DNA from: a bacterium
GTDB lineage: Bacteria > Actinomycetota > Acidimicrobiia > Spongiisociales > ZC4RG35
DNA length: 53,653 bases
Direction: 5' to 3'
NCBI GenBank assembly: GCA_028823995.1
Contig: JAPPFD010000002.1
Location: forward strand, 1-53,653
Under the pieces are notes generated by a model. It was not told the DNA's origin and made no database searches. It saw only the letters and a program-made list of their open reading frames with translations. The position numbers and the translations under genes are program-made. This document shows, in pieces, positions 34,070 to 42,662 of the stretch. Position 1 is the stretch's first letter. Every line of letters starts with the position of its first letter.

Positions 34070-35608
34070 CTACACCTCCGAATCGGGATAGAACTGCTTC
34101 TTCTTGGCGATGTACTCGCGGAGCGCCTCGTCCGCCGCCTCGTCCAAGGGAGGCGCCTGGTACTCGGCGAGGGACTTCTTCCACAACGAGTTGGCCCGCT
34201 CGGCGGCTTCGAGGGCGCCTTCCTCCGACCACTGCTCGAAGCTGTTGCTGTCGGCGGTGAACGACCGGTAGAAGGCGGTCTCGAAGTTGGCCAGGGTGTG
34301 GGCCGAGCCAAGGTGGTGCTGGCCCGGACCGGTCTCGATCACCGCCTCCAGGGCCTGCCCGTTCTCCGAAAGGTCCACTCCCTTCAGGAGGGCCTCGGCC
34401 ATCCCGCACTGATCGGTGTCCAGGACGAACTTCTCATACCCCATGGTCAGCCCTCCCTCCAGCCATCCGGCCGCGTGAAGGACGAAGTTGATTCCGGCCA
34501 AGAGCGTGGGCTGGAAGGTGGCGGCCGACTCGTAGGCGGCCTGGGCGTCCGGGATCTTCGAGGCGGTGAGGTTTCCGCCCGAGCGGAACGGGACTCCCAG
34601 CCGCCGAGCCAACTGGGCCAGCACGAACAGGGTGATGGTCGGCTCCGGGGTGCCGAAGGTCGGCGCTCCCGACTGCATGGAGAGCGAGGATGCGAACGAC
34701 CCGAAGATCACCGGGGCCCCCGGCCTCACCACCTGGGTGTAGGACAGACCCACCAGCGCTTCCGCCAGGGTCTGGGCCGCAACCCCTGCCACCGTGACCG
34801 GCGCCATGGCGCCCGCCAGGATGAATGGTGTGATGATGACTCCCTGGTTGCGGCTTGCGTACTCGCGCGCCGAGCCCAGCATGGCCCGGTCCCAGGTGAG
34901 AGGGGAGTTGGCGTTGCACAGCGAGATGACCACCGTGTTCTCTTCCAGGAAGTCCTCCCCGAAGAGCAGAGCGGCCATCTCCACCGAGTCGGCCGCCCGG
35001 TGAGGAGCGGTAACCGAGCCCATGAAAGGCTTGTCCGAATAACGCATGTGGGCGTACACCATGTCGAGGTGGCGCTTGGGGATGGGGATGTCCACCGGCT
35101 CGCACACCGTCCCTCCCGAGTGATGGAGGTAGGGAGACATGTATGCCAGCTTGACGAAATTGTGGAAGTCCTCCAGGGTGGCATAGCGGCGACCTCCCTC
35201 AAGGTCCCGGACGAAGGGGGAACCGTAGGTGGGGGCCAGGACCATGTTCTTTCCACCGATCACCACCGATTTGGCGGGATTGCGGGCCACCTGGGTGAAG
35301 GACGACGGGGCGGTGGCTGTGATGAGTTGGCGGCACATCCCCCGCGGGAAACGGACCCTGGTCCCATCGACGTCGGCGCCGGCTTCCGCGAAGTCTTTCA
35401 CCGCCCGGTCGTCGGTGATATCTACCCCGACTCTCTCCAGGATGATCTCCGCGTTGTTCTCGATGACTTCCAGACCCTCCGTGCTCAGCACCTCGTAGGG
35501 TGCGAGGTTGCTGGTCAGGAACGGAGACTTCTCCATCTCCCGCCGGGCTGCAGCGCGAGCCGCGGCCCGAGCCGCCCGGCCTCCAGATCTTCTTCTTCTG
35601 CTGCTCAT
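34070..35608 (-). CDS. MttB-family methyltransferase without pyrrolysine (MtgB-like)
   Basis: The 512-residue protein belongs to the trimethylamine methyltransferase superfamily of TIM barrels that move a methyl group from a quaternary amine to a Co(I) corrinoid protein. It has typical segments FPRGMCRQLI, GGKNMVLAPTYGSPF and a C-terminal LAEYQAPPLDEAADEALREYI. The frame runs through without an amber codon, so it is the non-pyrrolysine type, as in glycine betaine (MtgB), proline betaine (MtpB) and carnitine (MtcB) methyltransferases. Residues 1-24 are an Arg/Ala-rich extension. The neighbouring carnitine-to-betaine genes favour glycine betaine, giving dimethylglycine; direct carnitine demethylation is the alternative. 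It overlaps the reactivase gene as ATGA. Confidence 0.88.
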   Translation of the reverse strand: MSSRRRRSGGRAARAAARAAARREMEKSPFLTSNLAPYEVLSTEGLEVIENNAEIILERVGVDITDDRAVKDFAEAGADVDGTRVRFPRGMCRQLITATAPSSFTQVARNPAKSVVIGGKNMVLAPTYGSPFVRDLEGGRRYATLEDFHNFVKLAYMSPYLHHSGGTVCEPVDIPIPKRHLDMVYAHMRYSDKPFMGSVTAPHRAADSVEMAALLFGEDFLEENTVVISLCNANSPLTWDRAMLGSAREYASRNQGVIITPFILAGAMAPVTVAGVAAQTLAEALVGLSYTQVVRPGAPVIFGSFASSLSMQSGAPTFGTPEPTITLFVLAQLARRLGVPFRSGGNLTASKIPDAQAAYESAATFQPTLLAGINFVLHAAGWLEGGLTMGYEKFVLDTDQCGMAEALLKGVDLSENGQALEAVIETGPGQHHLGSAHTLANFETAFYRSFTADSNSFEQWSEEGALEAAERANSLWKKSLAEYQAPPLDEAADEALREYIAKKKQFYPDSEV

Positions 35609-37599
35609 CTTCGCCTCTCTCTTGTTCGACGGGAAGTCCCCCGCCTGGATCGTCGCTGGTGAACTCGTCCTTCGCCGTCTCGGCTCTGCCGAGCGCCCGG
35701 AAAGGACATGGCCTCCACAAAGTGCTCCTGGAATCGGGGCTCTATGGCGGTCTCTATCTTCTCCACCCTCTCTGTTATATGTTCTATCTCCCGCCGGCAC
35801 TCCCCGCTCAGGAGGGTCATCAGCGCCCCGGTCCCGGCCGCGTTTCCCGCCGAGGAAGCCCCCTCCTGAGAGATTTCAGGGATCAAACCCAGCGCCATCG
35901 AGTGCGAGGCGCTGAGGTGGGACCCAAAGGCGCCCGCCAAGCGGATCCGGTCCACATGGTCGGTCCCGAGGTGGTCCATCAGGAGCCGCGCCCCGGCCAG
36001 CAGAGCGGCCTTCGCCAGTTGCACCGCCCGTACATCGTTCTGAGTTACATGCACCTCCGACCCCTGGTCCCAAAGGATATAGGAAAACGTCCGTCCGGTT
36101 TCCACCACCCGGCGGGAACGCTCCGCGGCCCGCCCGTCTATGAGGCCGTCGGCGGTAATCACCCCTGCCGCCGCCAACTCCGACAGCGCCTCGATGATCC
36201 CCGACCCGCAGATGCCCGTAACCTGCGTCTCCGCCTCCAGCGCCGAGAACCCCGGCTCGTCCGACCAGGGATCGATCCCGATTACGCGAATCCGCGGCTC
36301 CAGGGTGTCGGGATCGATGCGCACCCTCTCTATCGCTCCCGGCGCCGCCCGCTGGCCCGACGAGATCTGGGCCCCCTCCAGTGCGGGGCCGGTCGGGCTG
36401 GAGGCGGCCAGCAGGCGCTCGGAGTTGCCCAGCACGATCTCCGCGTTGGTCCCGATGTCACACAAGAGGGTTATCTCCTCCGACTCATAGGGCCGCTCGG
36501 CAAGGATCATCCCCGCCGCGTCCGCGCCCACATGCCCTGCAATGCAGGGAAGCAGATATACACGGGCCGCATCTGCAAGGTCCACTCCAACTCTGGAAGC
36601 GGAGACCTCGACCGGACCGTCGGTCGCCAGGGTGAAGGGGGCCTCGCCGAGGGGACGCACATCCAGTCCCAGGAAGAGGTGATGCATGATTGGATTGCCG
36701 ACCACCACCATCTCCAGCACCGACTCGGGGGCGGCGCCCGCCGACTCCAGGAGACCCGCGCACAGTTCGTTGACCGCCTCGCGGACCAGGGCGGTCAAGC
36801 GGGCTCCCCCATCCTCGTTCATGGCGGCGTAGGAAACCCTGCTCATCAGGTCCTCACCCAGCCTCACCTGGGGATTCATCAATCCCTGAGAGGACAGTAT
36901 CTCCCCGCTGGTCAGGTCGGCCAGGTGGCCGGCGATGGTGGTCGAGCCCACATCCACCGCCACCCCGAGGACGACTTCGGAGAATCCGGGCCACACCGCC
37001 ACCACCTCCCGGCCGTCCCGCACCGCCGCGGTCACCTTTCCCCGGCCCTCGCGAAGCGCCTCCTGCAGAGTCCCGAGCATCTCCGCCCGCACTCCCACCC
37101 CGGTGAGGTCCCACTGCTCCGCAAGGGCCCGCAGGAGCCGTTGGGCGTCTCCGGTCGCCTCCTCCAGGGTGGGCGGGGGCGTGATCACGTAATGGAGGGT
37201 GGTCACCGGGTCGAGCCGGAGCTTTCCGACGTCCACGTCCTTTCTCACCACCTGCCGGTGGGTCTGGCTCTCGGGCGGCACGTCCACCAGGAGATCTCCG
37301 CACACCTTCGCCATGCATCCCAACCGCCGGTCGGGCTCCAGTCCCCGGCGCCGACGGTATGCGGACTCGGTCTCCGACCACTCGCTCAACGCCTCCGGCC
37401 CCACCGAGATCCCGTGCTTGGCGAATGTCCCGAACACGGGCGTCATCTGACACCGCCCGCAGATTCCCCGCCCGCCGCACAGCGAGGCCAGGTCGGCCCC
37501 CACCATGCGGGCGGCCTCGAGCACCGTGGTTCCCCGCGGCACCCGGCCCCTCCGGCCCGAGGGTGTGAAAATTATCCTGGGTTCAGCCGGACTGGACAT
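35605..37599 (-). CDS. RamA-like corrinoid activation protein (2Fe-2S, ASKHA ATPase)
   Basis: The 664-residue protein reduces inactive Co(II) corrinoid back to Co(I) using ATP. A ferredoxin-like [2Fe-2S] domain lies at residues 1-105 with C41, C47, C50 and C95 (CGGRGICGRC and LGCMAKVCG). The middle and C-terminal domains (VAVDVGSTTIAGHL, CDIGTNAEIVLG, GICGSGIIEAL, IRLAGAFGSHL) form the DUF4445/ASKHA fold. The C-terminal 30 residues are very Arg-rich. It overlaps the methyl-THF:corrinoid methyltransferase gene by 17 bases and the MttB-like gene by four, so the three are tightly co-expressed. Its presence shows that the corrinoid system here suffers oxidation and must be reactivated. Confidence 0.9.
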   Translation of the reverse strand: MSSPAEPRIIFTPSGRRGRVPRGTTVLEAARMVGADLASLCGGRGICGRCQMTPVFGTFAKHGISVGPEALSEWSETESAYRRRRGLEPDRRLGCMAKVCGDLLVDVPPESQTHRQVVRKDVDVGKLRLDPVTTLHYVITPPPTLEEATGDAQRLLRALAEQWDLTGVGVRAEMLGTLQEALREGRGKVTAAVRDGREVVAVWPGFSEVVLGVAVDVGSTTIAGHLADLTSGEILSSQGLMNPQVRLGEDLMSRVSYAAMNEDGGARLTALVREAVNELCAGLLESAGAAPESVLEMVVVGNPIMHHLFLGLDVRPLGEAPFTLATDGPVEVSASRVGVDLADAARVYLLPCIAGHVGADAAGMILAERPYESEEITLLCDIGTNAEIVLGNSERLLAASSPTGPALEGAQISSGQRAAPGAIERVRIDPDTLEPRIRVIGIDPWSDEPGFSALEAETQVTGICGSGIIEALSELAAAGVITADGLIDGRAAERSRRVVETGRTFSYILWDQGSEVHVTQNDVRAVQLAKAALLAGARLLMDHLGTDHVDRIRLAGAFGSHLSASHSMALGLIPEISQEGASSAGNAAGTGALMTLLSGECRREIEHITERVEKIETAIEPRFQEHFVEAMSFPGARQSRDGEGRVHQRRSRRGTSRRTRERRR

Positions 37600-38512
37600 C
37601 GGCGCCTCGCCCGGCCCGCCGACGACGACCCCCTCTCCGCCGCGAGCCTCTCTCTCCGCCCGCCGGAGCCTGGGCCCGGTTGGCCCGGATCCACCGGGCG
37701 CACTCCGGATCGTTGGCCATCATCACGTCGGCGGCCATCACCGCGGTGCGGATCTCCTCGTGAAGGGGGTTGGTTATCGCAGAGGTGAGACCGGCGCTGA
37801 TCGCCATGGTCAGGAAGGCCGAGTTGATCGCCGAACGGTTGGGGAGTCCGAAGCTGACATTCGACGCTCCGCATGTGGAGTTGACCCCCAACTCGTCTCT
37901 CAGGCGGCCCAGGATGTGGAACACCTGCCTGCCGGCGTTGGCGAGCGCGCCGATCGGCATGACCAGCGGGTCCACCACCACATCGCAGGCCGGGATCCCG
38001 TAGTCGGCGGCCCGGGAGACGATCTTTCGGGCCACCTCGAACCGGACGTCGGGGTCTTCGGAGATGCCGGTCTCGTCGTTGGAGATGGCCACCACCGCCG
38101 CTCCGTGCCTGGCGACCAGGGGCAACACCCGTTCCAGCACCTCCTCCTCACCTGTCACCGAGTTGACCAGTGCCTTGCCCTGATACACCCCGAGGCCGGC
38201 CTCCAACGCCTCCACGATCGAGGAGTCGATGGAGATGGGCACGTCGGTGAGCGACTGCACCAGTTGGACGGCCTCGGCCAGGATGGCCGGCTCGTCGGCG
38301 AGCGGTATGCCGGCGTTCACGTCCAGCATGTGGGCACCGGCGGCGACCTGCGCCAGGGCGTCGGCCTCGACCCGGCTGTAGTCTCCCCTCTTCATCTCGG
38401 CGGCCAGAAGCTTTCGGCCCGTGGGGTTGATCCGCTCCCCGATGATCGTGAATGGACGATTGGGGCCTATCACCAGTTCCCTGGTGGCGGAGGAGACGAC
38501 CGTCTCAGTCAT
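37583..38512 (-). CDS. Methyl-THF:corrinoid methyltransferase (MtgA/AcsE-like)
   Basis: The 309-residue TIM barrel has a pterin-binding (DHPS-like) domain: IIGERINPTGRK at the start, MLDVNAGIPLADE, ISIDSS, VNSVTGEE and VVVDPLVMPIG. In demethylation systems such as MtgA it takes the methyl group from methyl-Co(III) corrinoid protein and gives it to THF, forming methyl-THF. The C-terminal 30 residues are Arg/Gly-rich and look disordered. It lies 14 bp after the corrinoid protein gene, and its GGGGAG ribosome site lies against the ATG. It overlaps the reactivase gene by 17 bases. Confidence 0.9.
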   Translation of the reverse strand: MTETVVSSATRELVIGPNRPFTIIGERINPTGRKLLAAEMKRGDYSRVEADALAQVAAGAHMLDVNAGIPLADEPAILAEAVQLVQSLTDVPISIDSSIVEALEAGLGVYQGKALVNSVTGEEEVLERVLPLVARHGAAVVAISNDETGISEDPDVRFEVARKIVSRAADYGIPACDVVVDPLVMPIGALANAGRQVFHILGRLRDELGVNSTCGASNVSFGLPNRSAINSAFLTMAISAGLTSAITNPLHEEIRTAVMAADVMMANDPECARWIRANRAQAPAGGERGSRRRGGRRRRAGRGADVQSG

Positions 38513-38526
38513 CTCCCCACCCCGTC

Positions 38527-39213
38527 TCAGGCATTGGCGCGTTGCTTTTCGACCAGCGTCTTGGCCGTCTCCGCGGCCACCGCTGCGTCCCGGCAGTAGG
38601 CGTCGGCGCCCACCGCCTCCCCGAACTCCTCGTTGAGGGGAGCGCCTCCTACCAAAACGATGTACTCCTCCCTGATGCCTTCTTCCTTCATGGCGTCGAT
38701 CACGACCTTCATATAGGGCATGGTGGTGGTCAGGAGAGCCGACATCCCCAGAATGTCGGGCTCGTGCTCCTCCAGGGCCGTGAGGAATTCCTCGGCGTCG
38801 GTGTTGATTCCCAGGTTGATCACCTCGAATCCCGCCCCCTCCAGCATCATCGCCACCAGGTTCTTCCCGATGTCGTGGATGTCCCCCTTGACCGTGCCGA
38901 TCACCACCTTGCCCACCGACTCGACGCCGGAGGCGGAGAGGATGGGCCGCAGGATCTCCATGCCGGCCTTCATGGCCTTGGCAGCCAAGAGGACCTCGGG
39001 CACGAAGAGGATCCCGTCGCGGAAATCTATCCCCACGATCCTCATGCCCTCTACCAGCGCCTCGTTAAGCACCTTTTGGGCATCCCAGGACCGGTCTAGT
39101 AGAATTTCGGTTCCTTCGGCGATCTCGTCGGCCAAGCCGTCGTAGAGATCGTCGTGCATTTGCTCAACGAGTTCTTCGTCGTCGAGAGAACCCAAGTCAA
39201 AGTCTTCACTCAT
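38527..39213 (-). CDS. Corrinoid-binding methyl carrier protein (MtgC/MttC-like)
   Basis: The 228-residue protein has the two-domain build of methanogen and acetogen corrinoid shuttles: a helical cap (residues 10-95) and a B12-binding Rossmann domain (100-228). The cobalt-ligating histidine is H113 in GDIHDIGKN (DxHxxG), with SALLTTTMP and VLVGGAPL completing the cofactor cradle. It carries methyl groups between the MttB-like and the THF methyltransferases. The ATG at 39213 has an AGGAG ribosome site. It is the first gene of the corrinoid operon and is divergent from the dimethylglycine dehydrogenase-like gene; a 30-bp inverted repeat lies between the two. Confidence 0.92.
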   Translation of the reverse strand: MSEDFDLGSLDDEELVEQMHDDLYDGLADEIAEGTEILLDRSWDAQKVLNEALVEGMRIVGIDFRDGILFVPEVLLAAKAMKAGMEILRPILSASGVESVGKVVIGTVKGDIHDIGKNLVAMMLEGAGFEVINLGINTDAEEFLTALEEHEPDILGMSALLTTTMPYMKVVIDAMKEEGIREEYIVLVGGAPLNEEFGEAVGADAYCRDAAVAAETAKTLVEKQRANA

Positions 39214-39313
39214 GGTTTCTCCTGTTGGATGGGAGGGCTTGACGCCGACGGATTTGGGAAACATCTTAGGGCGACGGACTTTGGAAAGTAACTTCACCCG
39301 CAGTGCAGGAAAA

Positions 39314-39343
39314 GTTTACACAATGTCAAGCCGGTGTGCAAAC
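39314..39343. promoter_or_regulatory. Inverted repeat between the divergent corrinoid and dehydrogenase operons
   Basis: GTTTACACA (39314-39322) and TGTGCAAAC (39335-39343) are inverted with eight of nine positions matching and a 12-base spacer. A minus-strand TTGACA (39329 to 39324) lies inside the spacer, and a plus-strand TTTAAAAT -10-like box follows at 39356-39363. The arrangement fits one regulator controlling both operons. The regulator is not identified. Confidence 0.5.
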
Positions 39344-39396
39344 AATACAGCACCATTTAAAATCCCCTCCTGTCCCCGTCTATAGGGAGTAGAGAT

Positions 39397-41898
39397 ATGG
39401 ACTTCCCCACCAGCGCCCATGTGATAGTTATCGGAGCAGGCATTGCAGGAAACTCGGTGGTAGGACACCTGGCCGAAATGGGTTGGAAGAACATAGTCCA
39501 GATAGACAAAGGACCCCTCCCCAACCCCGGCGGTTCCACCGGGCACGCTTCCAACTTCTGCTTCCCGGTCGATCACTCCAAAGAGATGACCATGCTCACC
39601 CTGGATTCCACCAGGCAGTACGCGGAGATGGATGTCATGGTGGTCTCCGGAGGCATCGAGGTGGCTCGCGCCCCCGAGCGCATGGAAGAACTCCGCCGCC
39701 GCATGACGTCGGCCACCGCCTGGGGCGTGGAGTCCCACCTCATCTCGCCCGCCGAGGTGGAGGAACTGGTGCCCTTCATCAACCGGGACATCATTCTGGG
39801 AGGCTTCTACAGTCCCGGGGTCACCGTGGTCGACTCGCTCCGGGCCGGAACCATCATGCGGGAGAGGGCGCAGGCTCTCGACGCCCTGACCGTCCTGCCC
39901 AACACCGAGGTGCTGAGCATGGAAGTCAGAAACGGCGCCATCGCGGCGGTCGTGACCGACAAGGGCCGGATCGAGACCGAGCATCTGGTCATCGCCTGCG
40001 GAGTGTGGAGTCCCCGCATGGCGGAGATGGCCGGCGCCACCATCCCTCTCACCCCCGCCGTCCACCAGATGATCGACGTCGGTCCCATCCCGATCTTGCA
40101 GGCGACCAATTCTGAGATCGGCTACCCGATCGTTCGTGACATGGACACCTACATGTACGAGCGCCAGACCGCCGGGTCCATGGAGGTCGGCTCCTACGCC
40201 CACCGTCCGATCTTCCACCATCCCAATGACATCCCGTCCCTGGGAGAGTCCCTTCTCTCCCCCACCGAGTTGCCCTTCACCGATGAAGACTTCGACCTAC
40301 AGATGGAGCACGCCCTGGAGTTGATGCCCGACATCCTGTCGGCGGCTGAGATCCGCTACGCCATCAACGGACTCCTGTCCCTCACCCCCGACGCCATGCC
40401 TCTCCTGGGCGAGACGGTGGAGGTCAAGAACCTGTGGTCGGCGGCCGCGGTGTGGATCAAGGAGGGACCCGGCGTGGGGAAGATGATCGCCCAGTGGATG
40501 ACCCAGGGGTATCCCGAGATCGACCCCCACTCCTCCGACATAGCCCGCTTCTACCGCTACGCCCGGAACAACCACCACATCTACGCCCGGTGCTCCGAGC
40601 ACTTCAACAAGACCTACGGCATCGTCCACCCCCGCGAGCAGTGGGAGTCCAACCGGAGGGTCCGGACGGTCCCCGCCTACCCGCGCCAGGTGGAACTGGG
40701 AGCGGTGTTCTACGAGGCCGGAGGCTGGGAGAGGCCCCAGTGGTACGAGGCGAACGCTCCCCTGGTGGAGAAGTACGGAGTCGAGGGGCGCGAGCACGAG
40801 TGGGACGCCCGTTGGTGGTCGCCGATCATCAATGCCGAGCATCTCGCCATGCGCGAGAGCGTGGGGATGGTGGACCTGACCGCCTTCGCCATCTTCGACA
40901 TCACCGGACCCGGCGTGGTCGACTACATCCAGAAGATGGCCGTCAACCAGTGCGATGTGCGGGTGGGACGCGCCGTCTACACCCCTCTCCTAACCGAGAC
41001 CGGAGGTTTCCGGGCCGATCTCACCATCCTCCGTCTCGGCGAGCACCACTACCGGGTGATCAGCGGTGGAGGCGACGGCGCCCGGGACCGCTACTGGTTC
41101 CGCAAGCACCTGCCCGACGACGGGTCCGTGACCTTCGTCGACAACACCTCAGGGGTGTCGACGGTGGGTCTGTGGGGGCCTAATGCCCGGAAAGTCATCG
41201 AGAGTCTCACCTCCGACGACGTTTCCCACCAGGGCTTTCCCTACGGATCGGTCAGGGAGGTCAACCTGAGGGGAATCGACACCCTCATGCTTCGTATCTC
41301 CTATGTGGGAGAGTTGGGATGGGAGATCTCAGTTTCCATGGAACAGGGCCTCCAGTTGTGGGACATGCTGTGGGAAGCCGGCCAGGAGTGGGGGGTCGTC
41401 CCGGTGGGCATCGGCGTGTACGGAACCACCGGGCGCCTCGAGAAGGGCTACCGCCTGATGGGCGCCGAGTTGGAGTCGGAGTACAACCCGGTGGAAGCCG
41501 GACTGGCTCGGCCCAAGATCAAGAGGGCCGACTTCATCGGCAAGGGACCCTACCTGCAGGCGCGCGCCGAGGACCCGGCCACGATCCTGTGCACCCTCAC
41601 CGTGGAGGACCACACCTCGGCGTCGGGCATCGAGCGCTATATGGGCGGCAACGAGCCCATCCTCACCGCCGACGGAGAGCGCATCACCGACAGCCACGGC
41701 CGTCCCTCCTATGTCACCACCGCCGGGAACGGACCGTCGGTGGGCAAGTACCTGCTGCTGGCCTACCTGCCGCCCGAGCACGCGGTGGAAGGCCGGGAAC
41801 TGGCGGTGATGTACATGAACGAGTTGTATCCGGTCAAGGTGGCCGTGGTCGGAAGCACCCCGCTGTTCGACCCCGCCAACGAACGGATGAGGGTCTGA
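39397..41898 (+). CDS. Dimethylglycine/sarcosine dehydrogenase-like flavoprotein with GcvT domain
   Basis: The 833-residue protein has an N-terminal DAO-type FAD domain (VIVIGAGIAGNS, residues 10-20), the GSTGHAS segment whose H50 aligns with the histidine that carries FAD covalently in dimethylglycine and sarcosine dehydrogenases, and a C-terminal aminomethyltransferase (GcvT) domain from about residue 430, with HLAMRESVGMVDLTAF as its start and YVGELGWEISV later. Such enzymes remove an N-methyl group oxidatively and pass the C1 unit to THF as methylene-THF. Electrons go to ETF, whose two genes follow at once. Dimethylglycine made by the divergent MttB-like system is the natural candidate substrate; sarcosine is the alternative. 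Confidence 0.85.
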   Translation: MDFPTSAHVIVIGAGIAGNSVVGHLAEMGWKNIVQIDKGPLPNPGGSTGHASNFCFPVDHSKEMTMLTLDSTRQYAEMDVMVVSGGIEVARAPERMEELRRRMTSATAWGVESHLISPAEVEELVPFINRDIILGGFYSPGVTVVDSLRAGTIMRERAQALDALTVLPNTEVLSMEVRNGAIAAVVTDKGRIETEHLVIACGVWSPRMAEMAGATIPLTPAVHQMIDVGPIPILQATNSEIGYPIVRDMDTYMYERQTAGSMEVGSYAHRPIFHHPNDIPSLGESLLSPTELPFTDEDFDLQMEHALELMPDILSAAEIRYAINGLLSLTPDAMPLLGETVEVKNLWSAAAVWIKEGPGVGKMIAQWMTQGYPEIDPHSSDIARFYRYARNNHHIYARCSEHFNKTYGIVHPREQWESNRRVRTVPAYPRQVELGAVFYEAGGWERPQWYEANAPLVEKYGVEGREHEWDARWWSPIINAEHLAMRESVGMVDLTAFAIFDITGPGVVDYIQKMAVNQCDVRVGRAVYTPLLTETGGFRADLTILRLGEHHYRVISGGGDGARDRYWFRKHLPDDGSVTFVDNTSGVSTVGLWGPNARKVIESLTSDDVSHQGFPYGSVREVNLRGIDTLMLRISYVGELGWEISVSMEQGLQLWDMLWEAGQEWGVVPVGIGVYGTTGRLEKGYRLMGAELESEYNPVEAGLARPKIKRADFIGKGPYLQARAEDPATILCTLTVEDHTSASGIERYMGGNEPILTADGERITDSHGRPSYVTTAGNGPSVGKYLLLAYLPPEHAVEGRELAVMYMNELYPVKVAVVGSTPLFDPANERMRV

Positions 41899-41900
41899 GA

Positions 41901-42662
41901 GTGAACATCCTGGTCTGTGTGAAGCGGGTGCCCGCCCCCGGCGCCCGGATCGTCCTCACCGACGATTCCCAGGGCATCGACACCCGTCACCTCGGGTTCA
42001 CCACCAGCCCGCACGAGGAGTGCGCGGTCGAGGCCGCCGTGCAGTTGAAGGAGAGACACGGCGGAACCACCACCGTCCTTACCCTCGGGCCGCCGGACGC
42101 CGTCGAGCAACTTCGCTACTCCGTCTCGGTCGGAGCGGACCGGGTAGTGCTGGTGCCGGCCGACAGCACCGAGTGGGACCCGCAAGCCACCGCATCCGCC
42201 CTGGTGGAAGCCATAAAGGACCTGGAGGGCGACTCACCCTTCGACTTGATCCTGTTCGGCAACGAATCGGCGGACTCGGGCGGATACCAGGTGGGGATCC
42301 GGGTGGCGCGGGCGCTGGGACGTCCCGTCATCAGCGGTTTGAAGGGAATAGAGATCGATGGCGACCAGATGGTGGGCCGCCGCGAGACCGACGAGGGTTT
42401 CGAGGTCTACCGGCTTCCGATGCCTGCCATAGCCGCGGCCAAGGAGGGAATCACCCTGCCCCGCTATCCCACCCTTCCCGGCCGCCTCAAGTCCCGGCGA
42501 GCGGAGATCCACGAGGTCCCGGCTGAGATGACTCCGGGAGGCCAGGAGATGGTCAGCCTGTTGAAACCGGCCGAGGAAGTCACCGAGACAGTCATCCTCG
42601 GACACGGCGCCGAGGCCGCTCCGGGTGTGGTGCGCCTCCTGGAGGAGGTGGGCCTCCTGTGA
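41901..42662 (+). CDS. etfB: Electron transfer flavoprotein beta subunit
   Basis: The 253-residue protein shows the ETF-beta/FixA fold: NILVCVKRVPAPGARI at the start, SPHEECAVEAAVQLKE, LRYSVSVGADRVVLV and the FGNESADSGGYQVGIRVARALG segment. It binds AMP and forms a heterodimer with ETF-alpha. The GTG at 41901 lies two bases after the dehydrogenase stop, and its own stop overlaps the etfA start (GTGA). The pair probably takes electrons from the dimethylglycine dehydrogenase-like enzyme and perhaps from the acyl-CoA dehydrogenases in the window, and passes them to the quinone pool. Confidence 0.9.
   Translation: MNILVCVKRVPAPGARIVLTDDSQGIDTRHLGFTTSPHEECAVEAAVQLKERHGGTTTVLTLGPPDAVEQLRYSVSVGADRVVLVPADSTEWDPQATASALVEAIKDLEGDSPFDLILFGNESADSGGYQVGIRVARALGRPVISGLKGIEIDGDQMVGRRETDEGFEVYRLPMPAIAAAKEGITLPRYPTLPGRLKSRRAEIHEVPAEMTPGGQEMVSLLKPAEEVTETVILGHGAEAAPGVVRLLEEVGLL

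Noticed and set aside
34070..35608. Amber codon read as pyrrolysine in the MttB-like gene
   Set aside because: The frame has no internal TAG and reaches full family length, so it is the non-pyrrolysine type.
35500..37788. Long plus-strand reading frame of about 760 codons opposite the reactivase gene
   Set aside because: It is a high-GC mirror of the RamA-like gene: low-complexity His/Arg/Gly/Pro composition and no recognisable motifs, while the minus strand encodes a full known family.
39214..39396. Cobalamin riboswitch before the corrinoid operon
   Set aside because: I looked for a B12-box-like core in the leader and found none; only an inverted repeat is visible.
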